Shown here in pieces: positions 48,601-60,600 of a DNA stretch of 64,000 nt. This DNA is from Actinernus sp. WN-2022 (taxonomy: Eukaryota > Cnidaria > Anthozoa > Actiniaria > Actinernidae). The position numbers and the translations under genes were made by a program. Each line of letters begins with the position of its first letter. Position 1 is the stretch's first letter. The stretch is taken from NCBI GenBank assembly GCA_030867875.1, contig JAOWCC010001634.1, positions 139,954,365 through 140,018,364 of the forward strand, read 5' to 3'. The notes beneath the pieces are model-generated. The model was not told where the DNA came from. It saw only the letters and a list, made by a program, of their open reading frames with translations, and did not search any database.

Positions 48601-51600
48601 TATTCCGTTTGCAACTGAGCAAAGACTATTCAAGTGTAATTAACAATTTCATCAGCTAGCACAATCTTTGTTCATTGACTTCTGAACACTTGCTACCGAC
48701 GTAAGTTAGCACGTATAAATGAATAAATTACCAATGGTGAGATATTCTCTCGCTTGACAGAAAAGAAATCACGGCTATCTAAAATAAATCTAATAGCTTA
48801 AAGTGTTTTATGTAGAATTAAATAATCAAAGCTTACCTGTAAACTTGCGTCCGACTGCAGAGAAATGTTGAGCTGCATATGTATGTCTAGTTTCCAACTC
48901 GATAGTGAGCGTGGGAAAAGTACACAAACATCTTGCCGCGAGACAGTGTAACAAACTTGACATCTCCAGGTGTTGTGGAATAACATAAATATCCATATAA
49001 ATTAGATCAAAATTCTCCCGAGTTAAAAATCCCCGCGAGCCTCGTTTTCATGCCTGTAAAATATCGCTCGCCAAGTCGTCATAAAAACTCTTAATTTTGA
49101 ACGCTTTTCGCAACTAGGATTTCTTAGGACTTTTGATATGTTATAAAGGAATACTTTCTGAGCTAGAAACCGTTGAGAAACCTTCTGTTGCAATTAGTGG
49201 CAGGTTGACCCCCTTTTTTTCATAGAATGACTGGACTAATATACTACTCTTCCCAGTAAACTGCGACACCCCAAGTTTTTTTACGGCCCACGTGATGTGA
49301 ATATTTTGTACCACGGATGACCGAGTTAAAAATCCCCGCGAGCCTCGTTTTCATGCCTGTAAAATATCGCTCGCCAAGTCGTCATAAAAACTCTTAATTT
49401 TGAACGCTTTTCGCAACTAGGATTTCTTAGGACTTTTGATATGTTATAAAGGAATACTTTCTGAGCTAGAAACCGTTGAGAAACCTTCTGTTGCAATTAG
49501 TGGCAGGTTGACCCCCTTTTTTTCATAGAATGACTGGACTAATATACTACTCTTCCCAGTAAACTGCGACACCCCAAGTTTTTTTACGGCCCACGTGATG
49601 TGAATATTTTGTACCACGGATGACCATTTGGCATACCGCCGGGTACATTTCTTGTTGGCGGCAGTTGTAGACAAGTTTAGACTGCCTTGTTGATTTCAAA
49701 GCCTATAAATGTGCTTCTCGCTCTCAGTTCTTTGAGCTCTGGAGTTTATTACTAAACGTATTTGAAGAACCACATAACTTTGCTTAACTTTTAAGGTAAC
49801 TGGAAGAAATATTTTGCCAATTCATCTGAGATATTTTAAGATTTAAGATGGTACAAATGTACATGTAGTTCATATTTTAAGATCTCTCAGTCAGTCGTTC
49901 TGCGGTTTTGAAATGTCCAACTTGTCTACAATGTGTCATTCTACTGTCTACAACGAGGCATTCTTTGTCTACAATGTAGAACAACACGTTGCTTTTCTCA
50001 CGTCGCCTCACAAAAATCTCTACCGGCGGTAAGCCAAACAGTGATCACGTGGTACAGATCATTCACACCACAGGAGCTGTAAAAAACTTGGGGTGTCACA
50101 GTTTACTGGTAAGAGTAGTAGTGGCTTATTAAATTTTGTCCAAAATTAGAGCACATTTCATTCAAAACCCTACAGGAGAAGCCAAACCTACCTATGAAGG
50201 CCCCATAGAATTCTCCCAAATGGCATTGTGGGTAAAGCTTGAGCCCTTGGCTTAAAAGGGAAGCAGTTCGTAACGAACCAGGGCTTGCCAAACTTGAACT
50301 GAGGGGGAGGGTTGAGTTAGCACTCAGGATTTCACCAACTGAGCCCAATCACATCCAGTAGTGAAAGGGTTAAAGGCACTTGTACGAGATTTGTAGTGTT
50401 ATTAGCAAAACCGGGGGCTTTCTCGATTTATCAATGTCCTGAAATTCAGGACAATGACAACTCTATTGTTTTCGTTCGTTCTTTGTATTTCAGGGTATTG
50501 TTTTGCTGTAGTTCATTGTATTCTGGGTTTAGGGTTCTTTGTATTTCAGGGTATTGTTTTGCTGTAGTTCATTGTCGTTGATATATCGAGAAAGAGCCCA
50601 AAACCAGTTTGTAAATGCTATTTTCCACCAGCCAGCATTCATGGCAATGCATTTCTCATGGGGATAATGAGCTTAATTCATAAAAATGTTAACAAAGTAT
50701 ATATCAGCAATGATGTGACTGTTTGCTGCATTAAGGCCTATTATAATAATTATTATTATAATAAATTATACACAATCAAGATTTAATTAAAGTGCCACTA
50801 CGACGAAAATTTACCATTTCGATTTGCCACTTTTTCAGTGTCTATAGGTCAATCAGTATTAGAAATATCCGAAATAGTAAAAAATATTCCCAAATGGGCA
50901 TCTTAAACCACAAATTTTAGGAGAGTTTACCAGTAAAATCCTGTCCGCCATTGCTGGTAGCCGTGCCCTTTGTTCAGCTTTAAACAAAGGTTTATTCACC
51001 GGAAGTGATGTCATACACTTAACACGACAACCTCGTGGCGCGAAATAGCGTGCATAAAAAAGTAGCCAACCTCGCAAAGATAAATATAACTTTCTTCTTA
51101 TGTACGTGAAGACGTTTTTAGTAGAAATATGCCTCCAGGCGTTGTGTTCTGCAGGCGAGCGTTAAGTGTATGACATCATTTCCGGTGAATAAACCTTTGT
51201 TTAAAGCTGAACAAAGGGCACGGCTTCCAGTAATGGCGGACGTGTAGATTCAATATTCGGAGCTAAAAAAATAAGACTTCCTGTCGTTGTATCGAAAAAC
51301 AATTTGAACTGGTAATAATATATGAACTCTACTTTATGAATATGCAAAAACATTGATGTCAAAATTTGATCGTAGGGGCACTTTAAGTCTAGGCAGTACA
51401 CCTAAGTTACAATCTACATTTATGTACTTACACCAAAATAGCTCTGCGGGCTGTCAACAAGTGTACTCTTAGGGGAAATCTGATACAGTAGAATACTGTA
51501 AGCTTCAGAGTCCTACAAGATTCAAACAGAAGGAAACATTAAGATGAGTCTGTCTATTAGTTTCACTATTTCCTTTGGACATGCATTGATTTGATTTGTT

Positions 51601-54600
51601 CTGTTTACCACTCAAGGTGGACAGAGAACCTCAATAGGGCTTATATTAAGCCCCTTCTATGGAAGTCTCCGAGGGCCTATGATTTATCGTTCTTATCCGA
51701 GAAGATGTGAAGGTATGACCATTTGCAGTTCGATCACTTAAAGGCAGCACCATCTACTCAGTTATTTTAAGACCCTGAATATTGGTCCGACCGGGGTTTG
51801 AACCCACGAACTCCCGCACGACAGACCGGAGCTTAACCACCAAGCTGGTAACCGGGAAGGCGATGCATTAAACCAGTTCTGGAAATATCCAAATTAGTGA
51901 AAACATTCCCCCCCCCCAAAAAAAAATAATTAGACTACCAAATTTTGTGGAGAAATTACCATCAAAATCACATTTGCTATTATACTGAAGTACAATGTAC
52001 ATTCCCATGCAATAGCCTGTGATTTTCAACCATGCAGTTGAAAATGTTTATGCAAAAGGTTTGCTTATTAGAAGAGAATGCAGGCTGGACATGAGGGTCA
52101 GAAGCATCAACTCCTGCTCCCTCTGGCACGACAAGCCCTGCGCTCCCAGGTCAAAAAAATTGAATCCACACTGACCCGTCTTCATCATAACCTTCAATGG
52201 ATACTTAAAACCATAAACATGACATAATTAAAATCCTTGCATGCTCTTTGAATATTAAGCTGTCAACCGCATAATAACTAACGAATAGCTGAAGACAGTG
52301 AACAATTAATGGATTCCCAAGAGTATTCATAGCAAATAAACCAAAAATATTTAATTTATTCATTTTGAACTTGTTGACTTGGTCAAAAGCGTTCTTGTTT
52401 TACTCTCCTACTTCCTCGGAAAACTTAATATTACAAACTGATAGCATAGCATTTCGGTTGATTAGTGATTAAATGGTGTCCCTCAAGCCTTAGGAGGTTT
52501 AGTAAAAGTCCCTTGGCCTGCAGCCTTGGAACTTCAACAAAACCTCCCTCACCTTTCAGGTACATGTACATAATATTTAATCACTAATCAACCTCATGCC
52601 ATGCTATTATTTATAGTAATAATTATTTATATCACCACAGTCTCATGGCGCTTTACAAATTACTGGGACATCCTGTCAGTGAAGTTACAGACTGCTTATA
52701 AATATGGTGCTGATATATACATGTAGCTGCCATGCAGTTTACAGAATGTTTTTTTAGTGTGTGGTTATAGTACAATGGCCAGGCTGCTGTACCAGGTAAC
52801 AATCCCCTGCTCTTTTTCGAGTAGCACAGCAGGTTCTTTCACATCCCCTTCAAATACCGATTAGAAGGAGACAAGCTGGCCAACAGCTTATATATTATGT
52901 CCCTGCCCAAGGATGCAGCTGGGATTTGATTACCCCCGACCTCCCGACCTCTAGACTGTGCTCTACATTGTAGCTACCAACTGAGCTAACCAGTGAGGCG
53001 GTAATGCCCCTGGCTTTCTCAAAATCATGGGGGGAACATACACTGCTGATTATGATGTGATGTCATTATTTAACACTGTATACTCAACATGTTACTCTTT
53101 TGAAGGCATACATGTTCTTCTATTCAAAACTTCATTATTTTCTTTTCTTTGTGGAGAAAATTAAAATTGATTGCTATTAGTTTGCACAAAGATGTGTAAT
53201 GGTGTGAAAAGTAGGCAAGCCTATTGCTGTGTTGAATAAAATTAATGTCACTTCCACTGAAAATTAACTCCATCAAAACTCAAGATTCAGAGTCCAAAAA
53301 GTAAGGCTCAACTAATGCCTCGAAAAATGGTTAGGACAGGTAAGAATATAGCAACTTTACTTTGTAAATATGAGAAAACATTCTTTAATATCTCAATTTT
53401 TTTTATTTAACATATATTTACAATACTGTTTCCCCCAAAAGCACTAGGCTTATCTAGGGAGATTACAGGGTGGGTTATCTCAAAATTGGATAGTACATGT
53501 AGCAGCAGTGACTGCACGCCTTCAACAAATGGTTTGCAGCTTTCTCCAGATGCATTCGGAAGCTGGCGTTTTGCTGACAAACTCAATTCTGAAGCACCAG
53601 CTACTTAAATTGACAGCAATCAAGTATAAAGCTTACTAAAGGGGTTCAATGTATTGGCATTATTAACGATGGAACATATAAAAGTGTCTTCTCCCAAAAT
53701 TTGGTGTAAATACTATTTCCTTTATTTGCCTTTAGGTGGTTTTCAGAACCAAAATAATTTCCAAAATATATGATCAGCATAGAGTTTCACTCAGGCTGAA
53801 TGACAATGATTTACTTTCTTACATTCACATTCTCTGCATTCCACGATTTCAGTCAGACGTATGGTTTCATTCATGTCACCACAAGCCCTTACTACAAACA
53901 GGCAAATGGTTTCATAGAGAGAAATGTTGGAATCGTCAAATCTCCTACAGAAGTGCAAGGAATCTGGAACAGACCCACACCAGGCAATGTTATGTCTGAG
54001 AACCACTCCTTTGGATCACAACCTCCCATCACCTGCAGAGCTGTTGAACTCCAGAGTCTACCAGTCAAATCTCCCAGCTGCATCCAAGCCTGCTTTGTTC
54101 AACACCCCAGACCATGATGCTAACATCAAACTACAAGCAAGACAGGACCACCAGAAGAAACACTATGACAAGACCGCCAAGGCCTTGCCCCCTGTACATC
54201 CACAGGACTCAGTACGTGTTTTCAACCCTCGCAACCTCAAGTGGGAACCTGGAATAGTCCAAGCTACAAAACAGACCCCCGCTGATACAGTTTGTATGTT
54301 GTTAACATGAGTGATGGCAGTACTCTCACCAGGAACCGCCGACACATGCGCCCCACTGGAGAGAAGTTCAGCATCAGCAGCGACGACAAGGCTACAGCAG
54401 CATCACCACCATCACATGACCCACTGACTGAAGGAAATTCACCCTCTGTCAAACAGGAAGATTCTTCCCAACCAAGTACCCCAACAGCCACCCAAGCGCT
54501 TCGCCGATCAAGTCGTGTTGTCAAACCCCCCGACAAGTTGAACTTATAAGTTTTAGATCCAAGGACTCATAACAAGTAACTGTAAAGGCAACTTTATTCA

Positions 54601-57600
54601 AAATCTAACTGTGAAATTATTAGTTTAGTCATACATTGTATGATGACATTATATTTATATACCAAGAACATTGCATACTTGATCTGAGGACAGTTAATTT
54701 GAACTACTTGTTATTAGAGACATTGATATTGTGTTTAAATACAGTTATGTTACATTAGCTTCGATTCAGAAAGAAGGGAATGTCACGGTTTTGCATCTAT
54801 TACCATATATGTAATCTACAAGTTGGGCTCCCTGTGTATTCTTCGGGTCCGCCATCTTGTAAAGACCTTGTGTCGTGCGTAGACAACAACAGTACTAAAT
54901 AAAGAGCTTATAAACAAGCACACAAACCACAACAGTAATATTACAGTCAAAACAGGCTGAGCATTCCTCTGTAGAGCAAGAAATGAAGTTCATTATTAAA
55001 AATGTAATTCTTGGTTTGAAACTTAATTTTATTATTTTGTTAAAATGAACTTGCAAAATTCAAATAAAGCTCCTCTATTTAAAAATAATTGTATTTACAT
55101 GTACATGCAGATGTATGCAAAAGGCTTGTACTTAATACATCATATGTAGCATACTATTTGAATTTTAGTCTCCTTAGTTGTTCTCAGTGTTGTCATGCAA
55201 ACGCTAGCCCCAAGAACAGCTGCGAAGGAGACTAATTTGAATTTAGGCTCATTTTGAATTTTGCAAGTTTCAGTTCAACAATGGGAATTTGAAATGAATG
55301 ATCATGAAATCAAATTTTGAATAATGAACTTCATTTCTGGCTCTTAAGGGAGGAATGCTTCACCTGTGTTAACTGCATTTGTCACAGATCTGGAGTTTTT
55401 CCAACTCAGGATTTACTTACCGTAATATCATCGCTGAAGTTTTGAATTTGGCGTGAGGAGCCTGCTTTTTGAAGATGGTAGTTAACCCAGCGAAGGAGAA
55501 GCCCTTCAGGAGATAGTTTGTGGAGGTCATCAATTGTCTCATCCTCTCGGAGCAGTCGGGCAAGGCCAGGTACATTTGTGAGTGTAATTTTTGAGAATAG
55601 CCCAATCTAACAAAGAAGTAAAAACTATATTAAATAATTAAATAATGTGGCGATATAAACTACCGTAACAGATTAAGATTATCAATGGCATATATAAAAA
55701 ATACTTACATGTGGTACAAGATCATCTTTTTAGAATTAACCAAACCCCCAAAAAATATTAAACAGTTCAACTCCAATCATTTATTAACAATGCCTTATCA
55801 TTATTAAACTGGAAGTTTAATAAAGGAGCTGCATCAAGGTGAGAATTAACATTTACATAGCAGGATAGAAACAATTATTTTCTGCTATTTTCATGTGAAC
55901 TGATGAACCTTGCGCACAATATTATTGTGGGATGGTTAAAATCAAAGCAGATATGCACAAATAAACTGTGCATAGATATATTTCAAGGAAAATATTGGAG
56001 ATCAATTCAAACAAACATTGAAGGAGGAGACTGTAAAGTGCATACGAATCTAAAATTAAGTTCATCTCATTAATTGAAAAACCTTTTGAAATGAGGAAGT
56101 GTGGCATTTTCCGTTTGTCAATATCTCATCTTGTTCCAGAGATATTCAGGTTTTTGCAATATGGAAGTGTGATGTCTTTTGATGGAAACAGCCTGGAGAC
56201 AAATTACTGTGCTAATTATGACATTGAAGAAAATTACAATATTTACTTTGTTTCTGTTATAGAAAATAATTACTTTAAACCACTTGCATTGTTCCAAGTT
56301 GTCTGATGTGACCACAGCAGTAAATGTGTTTAACAAAGGAGAAATTACAAAATTGTATTTCTGCATGGAAGAAGCCTGGGCCCAAGAGTGTTTCCATGGC
56401 AACCTCATAATTAGCAGTGATGTGTATTTTCCTTAGTACTGCACATGTGCAAAAGTTTCAGACCTTTGTTTTTACCCACTATTTGCAGAAATATTCTATT
56501 TGTGTCCAGACTTCTGTCCATCAAATGGCATCACAACTATATACAATGTAGTTCATCTCATTTGCATACTGCAAAATCCTGATTATCTCTGGATCGAGAT
56601 GAGATATTGACAAATGGAAAACAACAACACAAATTTTCATTTACTCTCATTTTTACAATATATTTTTAACATAAACAAAGATTGAGAAAATGTCACCCTT
56701 CCTAAATTAGAAAGGGTTTTCATCAAGAGTCAACTTAATTTTCGATTCATAGGCACTTTACTGTTTGTAGCCAATATAACATTTGTATCAGCTGGTCATG
56801 TCACCTTGTCAATCAAATATTGGCACCAGCTCAAAATGGAAGCCAGAAATGGAAAGAGCATGCTAAAATTAGCAACTTACACAAGTCTCATCTTACATGT
56901 AATATCTCTAAAATTGAAGCAATTAATTTCTTTTGAAATCTAAATTTAACAGAGTTTGTGAGCTGGACAGCAAGCTTCAAACATTAATTGCTTCAATTTG
57001 AGATAATATGTTCTCAAACTCATGAATAATTAATAAGAATATTACAAAGAAAATCACAAGCATGAAGGAGTTTGGATATGTGATGAAACACTTGCATAAA
57101 TTATCCAAACTTCTCTTCAATGGTAAATTCGTTGGAGAAGCTATATATATACAACACTGTCAGCCGTGTTGTATCACATATCCAAACACCTCAAACTGAG
57201 TTTTAAAAACTCCACTTCGCGTCGTTTTTCAAGTTCAGTTCTCAGTGTTTGGATATGTGATACAACACGGCTGACAGTGTTGTATATATTACATGAAACT
57301 TTGTGTCAGTTGCTAATTTTGGTATGCTCTTTCCATTTCTGGCTTCCTTTCTGAGCTAGCACCAATAATTTTGATTGACAAGCTAAGGTCATGTGACTGT
57401 TGATGCAAATAGCCTATTACCAGCCACTTATCGAACATTGATTCCAGTACTGCAACACCTTTAAAGGGGCAGTCTCAGCCTCCATTTTTGATGCCCTAGA
57501 AATGGCTGCCATGCCAAAATATATCTAAAATATATAGTTCAAGTTCCTCCTCAGCATGATTAATATTTTAAAGAAATAGGTACAGTTATCATTGAACAGG

Positions 57601-60600
57601 TACTGAATACCTTAATTTAATGTTTAATATTCAGCATTAGATTGCAGAAAGGAAATTGATAGCTTGTGAGGTTTGCAAAGGAAACTGGTTGAAATGGCTC
57701 CTTTAAGGTTCTGATAATTACAGTAAATTTATGTATAAAATAATTGTCTAATACATTTTTGTATTAAGAGCGGATGTCAGTAAATATTGAGAATCGTGCG
57801 ACAGAAGTGAAAAATCAGATTAAATTTTATTTTACCAAAAGAACACATTGGTAAACTATTTTTGTTTATCACATTTAAAAGTTCCACTGCTTTTTGATTT
57901 TTGAAAAAAATAGATAAGTTCAAAATACGGCCGACGCTCACTAGGCGTCATTGAAAATTTGGAAATATTGTGCATTTTTAGCAAGCTCATGCGTAATAAC
58001 AGCAATTCTTCCATTATTTTTTATTTCGGTACTGAATTTACCATCCTTTCCCCTATCTTAAGGCATAACAATAATTTTAGAATTCCTATTTTGGGTCTGC
58101 GTACGGACCCGTTGAATACACTACCTTTGAGTAGTCGTGCTCAAGATGAAATTAGGGTCTGCAATTTCAGATGGCTCTATCTCCTCTGGTATATGTAGTT
58201 ATCAACAAAAAAAGGTGTCTCCTTATAGCTGAACCATTCTAATTTTCTGTCTTCAAATATCTATTTTGGCCCACAAAAAGCTTGCCATCCAGAATCAAAA
58301 TTGTCTAGCGTATTTTGACCAATTTCGTATGTAGCCCACTAAATGGGTTGTCACGGTAAACCGTCAAGTTCCACTAAAAGTTGTACTTTAAACAATTCAA
58401 AGATATTCATCAACAAATTACATGTAATTAATAATAATTTTAAATCATTCGATACAAAGTCTTTATTGCTGTACTTACTTCCATGAACTCAGGATGAGCT
58501 GTCTATCATGAAGATATCTGCTAAATATATTTACGGTATTACTGTATTTATAGGTAAAAACTTTGTACTTAATTACTATAAAGGATGAATAAATTATTAT
58601 ATTATTTTGCAGAATCGTGACAGCCATGTGTTTGAATTGATCCATATAAAGAGATCTATAACGTTTAGGCAGGAAATTCGAGAAAATAGAATAAAAGTAG
58701 TAAATTGATAATAATTAATAAGTTTTTCAAAAAACATTGTAACTACATGTACATGAAGCTGGTGTTTTTAAACTTTTCTTGTTCTCTGTTGTGTGAGCGG
58801 CGGCTGACCTGTTGACCTTGTAGTTTGGATCGTCTTATGCAAATTTATTTTATCTTGAGGTGATGTTGTGTTATTGAAAATAACTGAACGTGAAAACTGC
58901 GACAGAGCAGTGGAGAAAAGGAATGGTCGAGTTCTAATATCTTTGAATTGTTTAAAGTACAACTTTTAGTGAAACTTGACGGTTTAGCGTGACAACCCAT
59001 TTAGTGGGCTACATATGAAATTGGTCAAAATACGCTAGACAGTTTTGATTCCAGACGGCAAGCTTTTTGCGGGCCAAAATAGATATTTGAAGACAGAAAA
59101 TTAGAATGGTTCAGCTATAAAGGCACATCTTTTTTTGTTGAGAACTACATATACCAGAGATAGAGCCATCTGAAATTGACCCTAATTTCATCTTGAGCAT
59201 GACTACTCGAAGGTAGTGTATTCAACGGGTCCGTACGCAGACCCAAAATAGGAATTCTAAACTTATTTTTATGCCTTAAGATAGGGGAAAGGATGGTAAA
59301 TTCAGTACCAAAATAAAAAATACTGGAAGAATTGCTGTTATTGCGCACGAGCTTGCTCAAAATACACAATATTTCCAAATTTTCAATGACGCCCAGTGAG
59401 AGTCGGCCATATTTTGAACTTATCTAATTTTTTTAAAAATCAAAAAGCAGTGGAACTTTTAATGTGATTTTCGAAAATTTTAGTAAAATAAAATTGAATC
59501 TGATTTTTCACTACCCTGACAAAAATATGTTCATGATTTCATGAACCAGCATGAACTATTCATGAAAGTTCGTGAACAGTTCTTGAAATGTTCTTGACTG
59601 GCAATTGTCTCAGTTCATGAACTTTTAAAATTCATGAAATGTTCATTGAACTGTTCATGAATATTTCATGGTCACTGATAAATACCAAATATGTTTATGA
59701 ACTTATGATGAACATTTCATGAACATTTCAAGAACCTAAGATGGTTCAGGAGAGTTCATAATTAATTCATGAAATACAATAATGAATCTCTAATGAACTT
59801 TCATGAACTCATGAACTGTTATAATTTCACAAAATAATAAGTTAAAGAACCTTTCATGAACATTTTAAAAATGCTAGAAAGTTCATGAGTTCACAAGAAA
59901 TTCATCAACTGCAACATTAATAACCTCTGATGAACTTTTACCAACCCTGTATTATTCTTGAGACCACATTCAAACTGTAATCAACATAGCAATAGCTTTT
60001 TTTCCATGGTGTATTAGCTCCCCGAGCATAGTTAATAATAATAACACTAACAAATGAGACTGCTGTACGTCAACATTTTATTGAATCAGGAGAATGGTTT
60101 AATTTTTTTAATGTTGTTATCATATTACTAAGTGTGTCTCCTTTTATCATGGCATTATTATTAACCTACATGTAGTTGTTATTATTGTAAATTGTTTTTT
60201 TTATTTACACTGATGTGATATGGTTACACCATTTTATCAGTTAATAAAGTAGAACCCGTCTGGCAGACAACATAATCAATGAAACAACAATGCATTGTCT
60301 TTTCCGGTTCAAATGAGTTTGTTCAGCCAAGTTCCCCTTGGGAAATGAATTGCCAGGTTTCTCAGGGAATCCTCAAGGAACAGAGACTACTGCATGGAAA
60401 GGCTACATAATTATTTTATTTGAAGGCAGGATAAACATCACAATAAATACAATGAAATGAGAAATAAAATAAGTTAAATTAAGATAGCAGTCGTGTGAGG
60501 AGGCTGAGGGCTGAGACTAAAATAGTATTAAGCATCACAGCATTCTCCTGGTTATTTTAGACTAAGAGTTGACTTACCAATTTGACTGGCTTGTTCAAAA

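Larger units (their letters stand above)
45467..49241. mobile_element. 3.8 kb TIR transposon carrying an XPG-like/CXC nuclease gene
   Basis: Two imperfect inverted arms bound this element: 45467-45650 and, inverted, 49030-49241. Shared blocks, in order from the outside, are AGTCCAGTCATTCT, CCTGCCACTAATTGCAACAG, AAAGTCCTAA, GTTGCGAAAAG and CATGAAAACGAGGCT. The arms are about 180-210 bp long with indels. Flanking bases are TATA on the left and ATATAC on the right, compatible with a 3-bp ATA target duplication but too AT-rich to be sure. The only long gene between the arms is the spliced nuclease gene at 46145-48986. The element sits in the 9.2 kb plastin intron, in the same orientation as plastin. 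It could belong to the Academ superfamily, which includes XPG-bearing lineages, or be unclassified. Confidence 0.75.

Noticed and set aside
51689..51856. Possible functional tRNA gene on the minus strand
   Set aside because: Box A- and B-like sequences are present but no acceptor stem closes, and the conserved body after it recurs at 14430 and 26749, as in a SINE.
53736..53860. Start of an intact Gypsy pol gene
   Set aside because: No integrase motifs occur before about 53850 and two frame changes follow; only a 3' remnant is supported.
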